A stretch of 64,000 nucleotides of DNA from Zhengitettix transpicula (taxonomy: Eukaryota; Arthropoda; Insecta; Orthoptera; Tetrigidae): assembly GCA_037074705.1 (NCBI GenBank), contig CM073591.1, positions 2,410,087 through 2,474,086 on the forward strand, in the 5' to 3' direction. Below the pieces are notes generated by a model. It worked only from the letters and a program-made list of their open reading frames with translations, did not search any database and was not told where the DNA came from. Both the position numbers and the translations under genes were made by a program. Below are positions 49,501-59,189 of the stretch, piece by piece (the first letter of the stretch is position 1; the number at the start of each line of letters is the position of its first letter).

Positions 49501-51414
49501 ACACCTTGTGGTCCCACTCGTGCTTTGGCACTTTGAGTTCATCGACGAATTCGCTCAGCTGCAACATAAAAACAAAAGATACGTGGAACTTTAATTTTTG
49601 TTATTTAATATTTATTACTATTACAATACCTAAATATATGGGATGGGAAAATCGGTAAAGGACGCTACTGGTAGAAATAAAGATACTCCTGAAACTCCCG
49701 ACACAGGTACCATTGGACATTGGTTGTATGCTTGATATCTCCAGTCTGAGTGCCATCGTTTTCCCTCGTGGTCTCCTTCTGGCTTAGATGATTTAGTTCT
49801 TCTATCACCTTGTCAAATCTTTCTTCTTTCTCCTCCATCTCTGATTTCATACCCACTTTGACATTTTTTCAAGTAGTTGAATCCTTTCTTGATTTTCCAT
49901 TGTATTTATTGTCAGTGGAATCTTAAACTTTTCACTACCCACCATTTCATTTTCCACTTTCATCTGTATCTTTTTTTTAATTGAGGGTTACTTTGTGTAT
50001 TATGACGCAGTCTGCTCGTAACAGGAATTTTATTACCAAACCATGTATCAACATTTCCTGTCCTTGTGATGAAGCTTTCATCAGAATCTGGTTAATAATA
50101 TTTTCACTCTTTCTACCTAGTGACACTTTCATCCCAGCTACAGGTAATGTTTCCATAACTAAGTTGTTGCTTCTTAATTCTTCATATACGAGTCCTGCAG
50201 GGCAACTGCTCCAACACATTGACACGTCTCAACTTGACCACAGACGTTGAGGCAAGAGGACGAAAGTAATACAACAAGAACAAATTCAAGAGATGTTTAG
50301 TTTGATTGTTTGTAATAAGATAACAATGACTTGCCTCTTTTACGTCCTTTTCCAAGGGCACCTCAAAATCGCCTATATGGTAGGTGTTCAACTCCAACAA
50401 ATGGTCGTACCACGCGTGCATTGTCACGCCGTTCAATTGAACGAATAATTCGCCCAGCTGCAACATAAAAACAAAAGAATCTCGTGTTACTCGCTACCTT
50501 CATCTCTAGTGGTCCAGTATCTAAATTCCAAGCTCACCATAACAATCACATGGAAACTCATTAACTCTCTCCTGGACTATTAATTCTTTACTTACAAGTT
50601 AATCTACAAATCAATTTAATATGTGGGGTAAATCCACTCTTGGATCAGCGCCTTGGAGATCAGGGTTCGTGGACCTGGAAACGTTCCCTCATGGTTTATC
50701 ATCACTGTTGAGGGTGGAGCAGGTGCGAGGTTAATCCTAGAGGTACAGATGGCGCCTACCACACTTACGACAGTAGAGTCACAGCCCTGGGTGAATGTTT
50801 CAATGTCTAGCAAGATTATACTCGGGGCGGCTTCGTAATATTCACAGACAGCGTTTAAACACCTCAGAGGTCCAAGTGACCTCCACGGGAGAATTGTGCT
50901 GAAATTACGCGGATTGGGAAGTGTAGGGATCTAGCAGACATGGCAATGATGGACGTGGGAAAGATGTCGGCGAGGTGGGTGCCGCGTTGCGTTACTAAGA
51001 AACCAATACTGCGTCGTGAGGATCTTGGCGACGTTACACGGCCTGGTATGTGTCCGTCAGTTGACAAATGAGACAAAGGAACAATATAACGCCTTAAAGA
51101 AGACGCTGACAGTTCCATCTGCTGGCAAGTTCATGACGACAAAGGAAAAAAAACCCAGGGTGAGTATTATGGCAGCATTTTGCAACGTTTGATGGAAAAA
51201 ATTGTTCCATGACGATGTCCTTTATCACACACATTCGCCAGATTTAGGACAATTCTTACCTTTATTCAAGCTACACAATGCCAACACTGACGAAGGATCT
51301 CCTCGCAGATATGAGTAAATGGAAACTTTCTCTGGGACTTACCGTCGTTGAATTGTCGTTGCTAGTGGCTGTTGCTGCCAGCATCAGCAGAGCTGCGACC
51401 ACGATCCGCTCCAT
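46538..51414 (-). CDS. Methuselah-like seven-transmembrane receptor, five coding exons
   Basis: Predicted cell-surface G-protein-coupled receptor of the insect Methuselah (family B/adhesion-related) type; the ligand cannot be inferred. Exons (minus): 51,414-51,343, 50,457-50,335, 49,558-49,442, 48,922-48,767, 48,487-46,538; all junctions are phase 0, giving 805 residues. Residues 1-24 (MERIVVAALLMLAATATSN...) are a signal peptide. The two mini-exons (LGELFVQLNG..., LSEFVDELKV...) are related to each other. The large exon starts NMTCVGIQLVK, carries a Cys- and N-glycosylation-rich ectodomain, then seven hydrophobic segments at about residues 520-765. Family marks include WLSAYLHFLT (TM3), LLRYSLFGWALP (TM4), and LQGLLFFLLYGCNREARDFW (TM7 and cytoplasmic start). 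All 7TM segments sit in one exon. Two introns use GC donors. No GPS cleavage motif was recognised. The mini-exon joins are inference from splice sites; the last exon is certain. Confidence 0.8.
49010..49185 (-). mobile_element. Helitron-like fragment in receptor intron
   Basis: 'gacatccataatccacgatt', 'aagggtgctgccctcccaag' and 'acacacaaaacacgtaaagt' match the Helitron-like internal unit and the equivalent intron of the pseudogene (42,015-42,180). Confidence 0.55.
49590..50145 (-). mobile_element. LTR-retrotransposon relic with coiled-coil frame in receptor intron
   Basis: 49,590-49,760 matches 43,530-43,700. Toward higher coordinates the minus strand encodes NQERIQLLEKM and MEEKEERFDKVIEELNHL, heptad-rich sequence like the N-terminal region of some Gag proteins. 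It interrupts the intron between the two mini-exons. It is not part of the receptor protein. Confidence 0.35.
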
Positions 51415-51617
51415 CTTGAAAGCAACTACCAGCACGCGCTGCCTTCCTGATCTGCTTCCTCCGCGGTTATGCATGACGTCATCGCGGACCACACAGGAAA
51501 TACTATGATAAAAAATATATTGTTTGTGCCTTTTTAAGAGAGGAAAATTCATAGCATACATGAAATATTCTTCAGGTATTAATATAATATTAGTAATATG
51601 AAATAAGAAGCTTACGT
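51415..51617 (-). other. Inferred 5' untranslated exons of the receptor
   Basis: On the minus strand GGGAC|GTAAGC at 51,617/51,616 is a donor, and TTTTTTATCATAG (exon from 51,502) an acceptor 114 bases on. This suggests a non-coding first exon ending at 51,617 and an 88-base leader (51,502-51,415) before the ATG. Both signals are conserved in the pseudogene (donor near 44,117). The TGACGTCA at 51,474-51,481 falls inside the inferred leader. Confidence 0.4.
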
Positions 51618-51765
51618 CCCACGGTGTGGCGTCAAAGTGCAAGATCTCTGATGTAATTGTTATTCTGCCAGGTGATTTTTTACCAGATAAATAACCAAAC
51701 TTAGTAGTTGTTTAACAACATTATTCGTCAATGCACGATGACGTTAACATTTACTCGAGGCGTGG

Positions 51766-51796
51766 TTTTTATCGTCCAAGTTTGTGGCTGACGTCA
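51766..51796 (-). promoter_or_regulatory. Receptor promoter: CRE plus TATA-like box
   Basis: Read on the minus strand, TGACGTCA (51,796-51,789) is followed 15 bases later by GATAAAAA (51,773-51,766), about 150 bases before the inferred 5' exon donor. The duplicate has TATAAA at the same place (44,314-44,309), but its CRE is altered to TCACGTCA. A CREB/ATF-type site is the family interpretation; function is inferred. Confidence 0.45.
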
Positions 51797-51959
51797 GAGC
51801 TGCAACACGCCGCCACACTCACCACCGCTGTTTGCGTACAAGCCACCAAAAAATATCTTAATAATGTTTTACAAGAAGTTTAGAAAAAGAACACACACGT
51901 ATCATGTTACAATGTATGTCGGTGTTTATTGTAAGCCTTTCATTTATATTAAAACGAAA

Positions 51960-52563
51960 AAGCCCGTGAGGTGCTCCTCCGCTACTTCCTGTTTGGATGG
52001 TCCATGCCCGCGGCGTTGTCCGCGGCCTTCTTCTTCATGGACGAGGCCCACGACAGCCGCGTGCAGTTCGGGCAGCTGCTGTGCAACTACGCGGCGCTCT
52101 TTGCCAACCTCTACATGTTCTTCTACAACTTCCACTTCTACTACGACGTCATCAGCAACGCCCGTATCATAAAGCAAGGCGTCTCAGCCCGCAGCGTCTT
52201 CGCCGATCTCTTCAGGTTCGCCCTGAAAACGTCGCTGTTGTCGGGAGCGGGGATCACCTTCCGGCTGGTCTTCACGCAGATCCAAGGCCTGGAGCACCTG
52301 CTGGGCTACTACCACGACCTCGGGACGCTCCAGGGGCTGCTGTTCTTCCTCCTGTATGGCTGCAATCGTGAAGCCCGCGACTTCTGTCTCGGCGTCTTCC
52401 GCTCGACACTCAGTCGGTGCCCTCGGCGTCAAAATACTTTTCTCCATCGTAATTCTTTGGAAATAGCTGAGATCCCGGTTCCAAGACCGTCGTCTAAGTA
52501 CGTGACATGGCAATAAAGACTACAGGGTTCATAAGGTTACCAGAGACATCCTGGTGCTGTTCA
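51960..52563 (+). pseudogene. Inverted 3' fragment of the receptor gene (TM4-TM7 and tail)
   Basis: Homologous to 47,090-46,480 of gene 1 but on the opposite strand, beginning abruptly at 'aagcccgtgaggtgctcctc' with no good acceptor in front. The frame from 51,962 to the TAA near 52,513 stays open and encodes LLRYFLFGWSMPAALSAAFF through LQGLLFFLLYGCNREARDF, about 90% identical to gene 1 by eye. It has an in-frame 9-bp deletion (FVL lost in TM5) and a C-terminus altered to SSKYVTWQ. Homology continues through the AATAAA and ends near 52,563. A fragment starting at TM4 cannot be a receptor by itself; it could be an exon of an unseen paralogue or a pseudogene. Confidence 0.75.
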
Positions 52564-52584
52564 GTGTTTATTTTTGGTTTAGCA

Positions 52585-52690
52585 GGAAAGTATGTACAAA
52601 ATTTGGTCGTAATTTCTGGACGTGTTTATATTTCTATGTGGAACATTTCACACAAACAGGAAATTTTATTTATTACAAAGACTAAACCTA
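52585..52690 (-). mobile_element. Helitron-like 5' end
   Basis: 'aagtatgtacaaaatttggt', 'cgtgtttatatttctatgtg', 'gaacatttcacacaaacagg' and 'aaattttatttattac' follow the reversed 5'-end consensus (compare 9,445-9,545). It abuts the inverted receptor fragment within about 25 bp. Confidence 0.45.
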
Positions 52691-52719
52691 AAACGTTTTA
52701 TTAACAAACAACAGCTAAT

Positions 52720-52850
52720 TTGAAGTCAGTTAACAGGTATTTATTTATGAAAAATTAAACTAGGTTTCGTCGCTAACTTTGTGACCTCTTCAGGTTGAAT
52801 TTTTACACTCAAAACCAAACAAAATGAATACAATGATTGAAATAATTAAC
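52720..52850 (-). mobile_element. Penelope-like terminus with hammerhead-like motif
   Basis: On the minus strand 'cctgaagaggtcacaaagtt' is followed by 'agcgacgaaacctagtttaa': CUGAAGA, a GUCAC/GCGAC-type stem with one mismatch, then GAAAC. Same arrangement as 34,915-34,975 and 59,715-59,750. Confidence 0.5.
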
Positions 52851-52854
52851 TTTG

Positions 52855-53465
52855 TAAGGTTGTATTGGAATTTGATTGTTGACGTAAATATAAAGGTTGT
52901 TTCTTTGCTTAGAAGGCCCAAATAAATGACCTGAGGAAAGAGTTTAAAATCTATAAAATTGAAAAACCTTAAATGAATATAATCTCATTTATAAATGTTG
53001 TGATTTCACCTGAATAAAAGTAATTATATTGTAAAGTTTTAAAGAATTTCGTAATTTTTTAGAAATTATTCACTTTAAATAAAAATAAATATAATTGTTT
53101 CATAAACAAACTATTGAATTCAAATCATTTAAGTAATCTTTGTATAATCAATTGTTTAATTAATGAATTTTTCGTGTTGATTACAATATATATATATATG
53201 TATTGTGGTAATTAAAAGGCAATTTAATAAACAAAAATTTGGTCTCGAATTGTTAGCGGAAGAAAACGCACAAGTTGCAAACAAGAATGCCACATGTTTG
53301 GAGTATTGACTGACTGGCTAGGCGGGAGATGTGCGACAGTCGTCGTAGAAAGATTAATGTGGATGGTCCAAGAGTCTTCTTAGAAATATAGCAGAGAGCA
53401 GTGTTTATAGAAAGATTGCTGTGGTCGAATAAAAGTAACATTCAGAAAGAGTCCAGATACCGGTA
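52855..53465. other. Intergenic, no gene recognised
   Basis: AT-rich; a minus frame at 53,253-53,441 has no recognisable domain. Confidence 0.3.
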
Positions 53466-53466
53466 G

Positions 53467-53915
53467 TATTTTTTTTTAGGGCAACAGGCTACATGAGGGT
53501 GATCCACATTGGGCAACTCTCCTTTAATAGCATAGGAAGGGATTTGAAAGGGGGGATGCGGAAGGGTAGAGGAAGGTAGCCAAGGGTTACTAGGGCCCCC
53601 GGGCCATGGTTTAAGGATCCTACCCGGCATTCGCCTAAAGAAATGCAGGGAAAACCCTAGAAAAACCTGCATCGGGTAGGTCGGGCATTTGGTACTTGTC
53701 CCACGCCCTTCCGATGACGGGAGAGGAGTTTGCTGTGGGGACGCAGCTTACCCCTCGCCATGCCTTGGCCTGTTTAGGAGGCAGCTGGCCGACTATTCCA
53801 ATAGGAATAGCGGACAACTCTTGCCGTATGCCCAAGGTCTGCGACCCCGGAGCATACACCTCTCAAAACAGACCGAGGTGCCTCGGCATGTGGGAACCTT
53901 AGTTCAAAAAAAACA
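53467..53915 (-). mobile_element. A-tailed retroposon family, near-complete copy
   Basis: T-run at 53,466-53,475 (A-tail on minus), then 'gcaacaggctacatgagggt' through 'aaggatcctacccggcattc' and 'cttccgatgacggg' to 'ggcatgtgggaaccttagtt'. It preserves all blocks of the copy at 30,745-31,190. The minus-strand frame with VGQLPPKQAKAW is open. Confidence 0.7.
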
Positions 53916-54194
53916 GAGAGATGTGAGAGCATCCCCAAAGGTAGCTCCGCCAGAGCTCTCTGGGAATCGGGAAACATACCGGTAGTAGAACAGAGGATCA
54001 GTTAGAACAGTTTTGTTATAAGTTTCAGTCTGCGAGAGAAATAGACAAATATTCATCGATAAACATTTTGTAAACTGAAGTCTAATTTATGCTATTCTCA
54101 GATTAGACCATTGTTTCTATGTTGGCAGACCAAGTAATTGCATTCGACGTCTAATAGTCTTCAGAACGATCGAACAATATTTCCTGAACGAACA

Positions 54195-54830
54195 AAGGAC
54201 CAACGTTTGTGAAATAAAAAGGTGTTACTTACAGTCAGTGTTAATGGCCTGTTTTAAAGTGTAATGAGTATGTACGTGTGTTGAACGAGCCAAATTGCCC
54301 TGATTACCAGAAACTGTAAGTTACAATTCCACTGAATTCATATTTGTAAACCATTAAGTAAAGGTAATTATCGTCAGATTTCGGTTTTGGAATATCGTGT
54401 ATAATTTAAAGTTAACATTTTATGTTCGCATTGTAAATAATACATTGATGAAGTAAGTCGATAACAGTTTCATAGAAATTTTGATTGTTAACAAATATTT
54501 TTTTTATTTAAAGGCCCAGTAAAGACCCTGAGAGAGAGAGAGTAAAATTTTGATTGAAAAACATTAATAAATAATATCATTTGAAGGTTAATAACTGTTG
54601 TAAAATTCATCGGATAACATTTGTAAAATTAACTATTTGTGCATTAATAAATTATTTTTGTTTGTGTATTTTTAAATTTTTATTATTATTAAATTATCCT
54701 ATCATTTAATATTAAATCCCTATAAATTGTTGCTCTAGCGCAGGGATTATTTTAATGACATTAACTGATTACTACAAATTGGCACCTTCAACGTGGCGCA
54801 AAACATTTAAAATTTAATCTTTAATTAGTG
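54195..54830 (+). mobile_element. LTR-like repeat with primer-binding-site-like junction
   Basis: Shares 'atcgtcagatttcggttt' with 43,455 and ends in 'gattactacaaattggcacc', 'ttcaacgtggcgc', which resembles the TGGCGCCCAACGTGGGGC-type primer-binding site following the LTR in many Ty3/Gypsy elements. Coding domains are absent. Confidence 0.35.
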
Positions 54831-54889
54831 ATTACTACAATATATATTGTAATAAACACAATTGAATTTTTAATTATATATGATTTTTA

Positions 54890-55865
54890 AAGAATTCGAG
54901 CCCCACGTTGTGGTAGTCAAAATGTAATAATTAAAAATTGAGCTTTGTTTAATTTATATTTAGTTAATTTGAAGAATTTACCTCACGTGAAATAGCCATT
55001 TAAAATAATAATTCAATAGAAGGCTTTTATTAAATGAAAAGATAGAAATTAACAAACAAAATATTTATTTATTTTGTGGCAATAACTCAGAAACAATTAC
55101 AATTTAAAATATTAATTTCTCAGGGCCTTCACTAGGTTTAATAATGGACACAACAAATTGATTTTAAAATCTTATTAACAAACATTACACATTTACCTAA
55201 ACAATACGTCGATAGAAAGAAATTAAAAAGAAAATAAATTAACTTTGACTGGCAATTAAAAGAGAACGAAATCTGACTCTATCCTTTAATTACGTTTACA
55301 ATTAATCATTAGTTTTGGTTTTGTTACTTACGTAGTATCCAGCTGGTACCAGCATTCCTTTTGGTTTCGGAAATTTTACACTGATTCTAAGATTCACAGA
55401 TTTTACACTATTGAAGTCAAAATTGATAGGCTCACAGGAACTCGGATGATCCTCCTTTTTGTCAGCTATCTGATGTCTGCTTGCCTTATACGAATCCTAT
55501 GATTCGTAGATTTATTAGTCTTTTACCGCTTTGGACTTAAACTGACTTCCTTTCCTGGCTGCTGATAGACATAAAAACTGCTAACTTAGCGATATTTACG
55601 GGGTATTACTTCTGTGAATGTTTTTACTTTGTCTTAAATTCACAACTTTGTTTAGTAATACATTATATTATTCGTTCCGTCCTCTGAAATGTCCCGCCAA
55701 CAACTAACTCCTAGCGCTCTCCAGTTTTAGCGCGCATACGACATTTTTGACTTTCCGACAAAGCAACAGAGCTCGGCTCCATTGTCGCTTTGGAAGCTCC
55801 TGCCGCTACAATTAAATTTTTTGGCCTAATTAATTGGCATTACAATATATATCATTATACTTAAA
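54890..55865 (-). mobile_element. Opposed LTR-like repeat
   Basis: The minus strand reads 'gactaccacaacgtggggct' (54,930-54,905), again like a Gypsy primer-binding site. The LTR-like body extends to about 55,860 ('ttggcattacaatatatatc'). It resembles 2,005-3,085. Together with 54,195-54,830 it forms two LTR-type ends with primer sites pointing at each other. Confidence 0.35.
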
Positions 55866-55869
55866 ACTG

Positions 55870-56680
55870 ACGAAATGAAATATGCGATATAGGTGAAATA
55901 TATTCGGATATTTTAAAAATATTATAACGATAGGTCAGACATATCGATCAGTTATCTACAGATCGATAATTTTGCCAGTCAGCTGCCATTTAACCTGCGG
56001 GAGTCGCGTGGCGGTTGGCAACAACTATTGTAGGATGACGTCACTGATACTTTGAGTGGTGCGGTGTGGTGCTCGTTACGCCATCATGACTGGCACTAAA
56101 TTCCGTTATTATTTGTGTTGCAGTAAACTAAAATTGTTGTTTAAAACTATTCTGATACACTCCACCACGTCCTTAAGAGGCGGTAGAACATCCGCAGCAG
56201 CGCAGTGAACATCGGACAACAACAAAGACGACATTGTGCAAGGTGGTTACAGCTACAAGACTCACGTAAGTCATGATAAAGTCCTTATTTAATCAGGTCT
56301 TAAAATATTGTATATAAAGCATTGTGTTGACATCATGTCATGTGGGTCTTGAGAATCGTTTCAAAAAAATGATTTTGTATTATTCACGTAAGAATTACAT
56401 TTTTAACCCAAATCGGTAAGATGTTGGTTTTATTGGACTTGGAACAAAATTACTGGTTATTAATGACAAAAAAATTAATTAAACCCGCTCATATGGAGCA
56501 ATAATAATAATAAGAAAGATGGCCAAGTATAGGCAGAGGAAGCTATAATGTAAATAACACACAACTGTTGTGTCCCTTTAGGCTCTTCTTAGCGCCTGAA
56601 GAAAGGACTTTTGTCTGTATTTGGCTATCTTTCTTATTATTCATTTTAATCAGACGTAAATTTATCATTTAATAATAATT
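55870..56680. other. Possible promoter and 5' exon at 56.0-56.3 kb, then repeat
   Basis: A GC-richer segment (55,975-56,268) has TGACGTCA at 56,036-56,043 and ends ACTCAC|GTAAGTCA (donor at 56,268/56,269, plus strand), the look of a 5' untranslated first exon. No following exon was found. At 56,490-56,675 lies a short copy of the palindromic Penelope-like family ('gcctgaagaaagg', 'tttggctatctttcttatta'). Confidence 0.3.
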
Positions 56681-57360
56681 CGAACCACATGAAACTATAT
56701 AGATTTATGGATGTTACCTTGACAAAGTGTTACATATTCAAAACGAACGTATCAATTGATAAAGCCTCTAAACTTATAAATAAATTTAAAAATCGATATA
56801 ATAATAAGCCTAGCGCCAAACATCTCACAACTTTCATATGTAGTACTAATAGTCCTTATAATATATTCAATATAAATTATTCAAAATATGGGTAAATATA
56901 TTCATAATTTATTTGGACTAGACAGAATAATTAATTATATTGACATTCCCATACTGACTAATGTGTACAGTTTTGGAGATTATTTGTGTTTTTCCCCTAC
57001 AAATAGAAAACTAAGTATAGAAAGAACTAACTGTGCAGATATTCAAGGTAGGTTATTAGGTATCAATAAATTCGAAGGGCGCAAAAATGCCATTAGAAAA
57101 CAATTAAATTATGCATTGTATTACGTGAAAACACAAGATTAACCATGGCAGATCCTAACCTGTAATATATATATGTATGTATAAGCAGAGTTTGACATTT
57201 ATTTATTTATTGATACGTTGAAACTGCTTAGGATTTTTGCTGCAAAGAGAAAGACAATGAAATAGTTTCATTCTTGAATACTTGTATAAAGTAAATTCTC
57301 TAGTATTGTAACCGTGGAACTCCCCGTCGAATAGATTTATAGTACGTTTTACGAATGTTT
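56680..57360. other. AT-rich frames of uncertain status
   Basis: Two consecutive plus-strand frames (56,689-56,895 and 56,888-57,142) overlap by a few bases and have fairly protein-like composition (KLYRFMDVTLTKCYIF..., MGKYIHNLFGLDRI...). I recognise no domain. They could be a frameshifted transposon gene or chance. Confidence 0.25.
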
Positions 57361-57364
57361 GAGG

Positions 57365-57862
57365 TTACAAAATGCATGTACTCGGTAACGTTAAGATTGC
57401 AAGAGCTTTGGAGAGTGTTCTACAAGTTTTCCCTCTAAGTATTCGGATCGCACGTTTCAGTAGTTTAATACAAAGTCCCCAGTTCGAAAATGTAAAACAC
57501 ATGTTTGTATGGAAATACGTAAGAGATATATTAGTAGACAGAACTAAGTATGACCACCTTAATATGTTTAATCCATCGTAACCTTCCGTCAACTTGAACA
57601 CCGAGAAATGTCGCATAGTCAGCCCCTAAGTGTTATTACTAAGTGCGTGTCATCGACGTAAAGCGCCAATTTTATGGTTTTGATGCAATCTGCAAGGTCA
57701 TTAAACTACATAAGAAAAGGCAGACTGACCCGTGCGGGACTTCGCAAGTTACTGCTTTCCAATCAGAAACATACTCCATTATTCTGTGATCCAGATTCAC
57801 AAAGGAGCTAATGGGAAAAATTACTGAGTAAAAACAAAAACAATCGGCTACCATAAGTCAAA
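57365..57862 (-). mobile_element. LINE reverse transcriptase relic
   Basis: On the minus strand, in order: CEVPHGSV (the GVPQGSV motif region), KLALYVDDTHLVIT (the YxDD catalytic motif), FLGVQVDGRLRWIKHI, then LLKRAIRILRGKTCRTLSKA and LAILTLPS. These match successive motifs of Jockey/CR1-like non-LTR retrotransposons. Stops and frameshifts separate the pieces. Plus-strand frames here are shadows. A relative lies at 25,155-25,960. Confidence 0.65.
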
Positions 57863-57864
57863 CT

Positions 57865-58005
57865 AAAAACAGTTCAAAACTTAACATAAGAGTTCACGAG
57901 ATGAGGATCGTATCTATTGAACTTGATTACATAATTTGAAAGGCTTGTGTTTAGTTTGGGCTTTATTTTTCGTTTGCAAGATTTTGATGTTATTAAAAGA
58001 GACGT
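57865..58005. other. Short spacer between LINE and mariner relics
   Basis: Nothing recognised. Confidence 0.3.
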
Positions 58006-58009
58006 AGGA

Positions 58010-58400
58010 TTTTTTTTTTATACAAAACTTGCTTTATTTCGCATCATAGTCTCATTCCTTGGGTCTAAACTGGGCCCAGCGAGTTTCCAATTTTTTTTCA
58101 ACCAATCAGAAAAATAGGTTTTGTCAAACTCTGCAAAATACTCCGTCACGGCGTCCATCACATCTGCATTTGATGAAAATTTCTTCTACCAAGCCAAATT
58201 TTGAAGCTCGGGAAAAAGAGAATAGGGTGGATGAAAATCGCAGCTCGTGCACTTTCGCCTGACTCCACATCTAGGCTGATAACAATAAACTATGTTTAAA
58301 ACTTTTAGAAATATCTGTGAAATGACCAGCAATGGTGCAAAAGTAAAAAAATTCCCGGTCTTTAAAAAAAAATTGTCATACTTATAAAACAACAGTCGTA
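58010..58400 (-). mobile_element. Mariner transposase 3' end
   Basis: The minus strand encodes HPPYSLFPELQNLAW, KFSSNADVMDAVTEYFAEFDK, TYFSDWLKK, then LETRWAQF and DYDAK in frame-shifted or stop-broken pieces. This is the C-terminal order of mariner transposases (PPYSPDL...LFPxL, ...DKxYF, LxxRW, GDYxxK). Only the last third survives. The stretch 58,270-58,400 is shared with 12,985-13,095. Confidence 0.6.
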
Positions 58401-58404
58401 TAAT

Positions 58405-59185
58405 TCTAAAATGGAGGAGCCACTAAAACTGATAATAAAGATGTTTATAGAACAGTCAGCCCCTAGTATTCTCTGGCGAGACAACTATGCAGCACTTGTC
58501 GCTCCACTTTGCAACTCCCGCCGCTGTGGATTAAAGTTGCACCCTCTAGCAGGAGTGTGTGTTGTGTTGCATTACAGTCCCCTCCCCCTCCCCCTCCCCC
58601 GGGGGGCGCAACAAAGTTACTGGCGACGGCTAATGGGAAATCTGCATAACACATGGCGACATTCGCAGGGGAAACCGCACAGTCACCTGAAATCAAATGG
58701 CAACGTTCATTACGTGAAACACCCACGCGGTGAAATAAATTTAATCCTTTCACATTTCAGAGGGAAATTGAGATGGCTTCTTGGAAAATAATATCGTGCA
58801 CTTTTATTTTGGTTCATAATGGCCGCCGCACGAAATGCAATGAGGAAGTTAATGACGTTGTATCTCCTGGGAAAGAGTTGCCTTAATTGCCGCTCAATCC
58901 ATTAGTCTCATAAAACACATTCAAACCAAAATAGCTTCATATATATATATATATATATATATACGGCCTTGAGTCAGAAAATTATAATATTAATTAACAA
59001 AAAGTAATTTTAGGAACGCTTCAGGTTCAACAATTTCAATCTACAGTTTAGAAATTAATAACATAAGTATTTTTAAAATTGCGTCGAGAACAATTACGAA
59101 TTATTTAATTAATTACACTTACCATTTTGTGTATAAATCATGCAGAAATTTAAGGTTCTGATTGTTACTTAATAAACGAAGAAAA
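58405..59185. other. GC-richer patch and (AT)n, no gene recognised
   Basis: 58,410-58,790 is open on both strands (126 and 96 codons) because of a C-rich tract ('cccctccccctccccctccc' near 58,579); no domain was seen. (AT)n lies at 58,940-58,963. Confidence 0.35.
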
Positions 59186-59189
59186 ACTA

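Noticed and set aside
51944..52513. Additional frames on both strands of the inverted receptor fragment
   Set aside because: Only the plus frame matching the receptor is meaningful; the others are shadows of the same GC-rich sequence.
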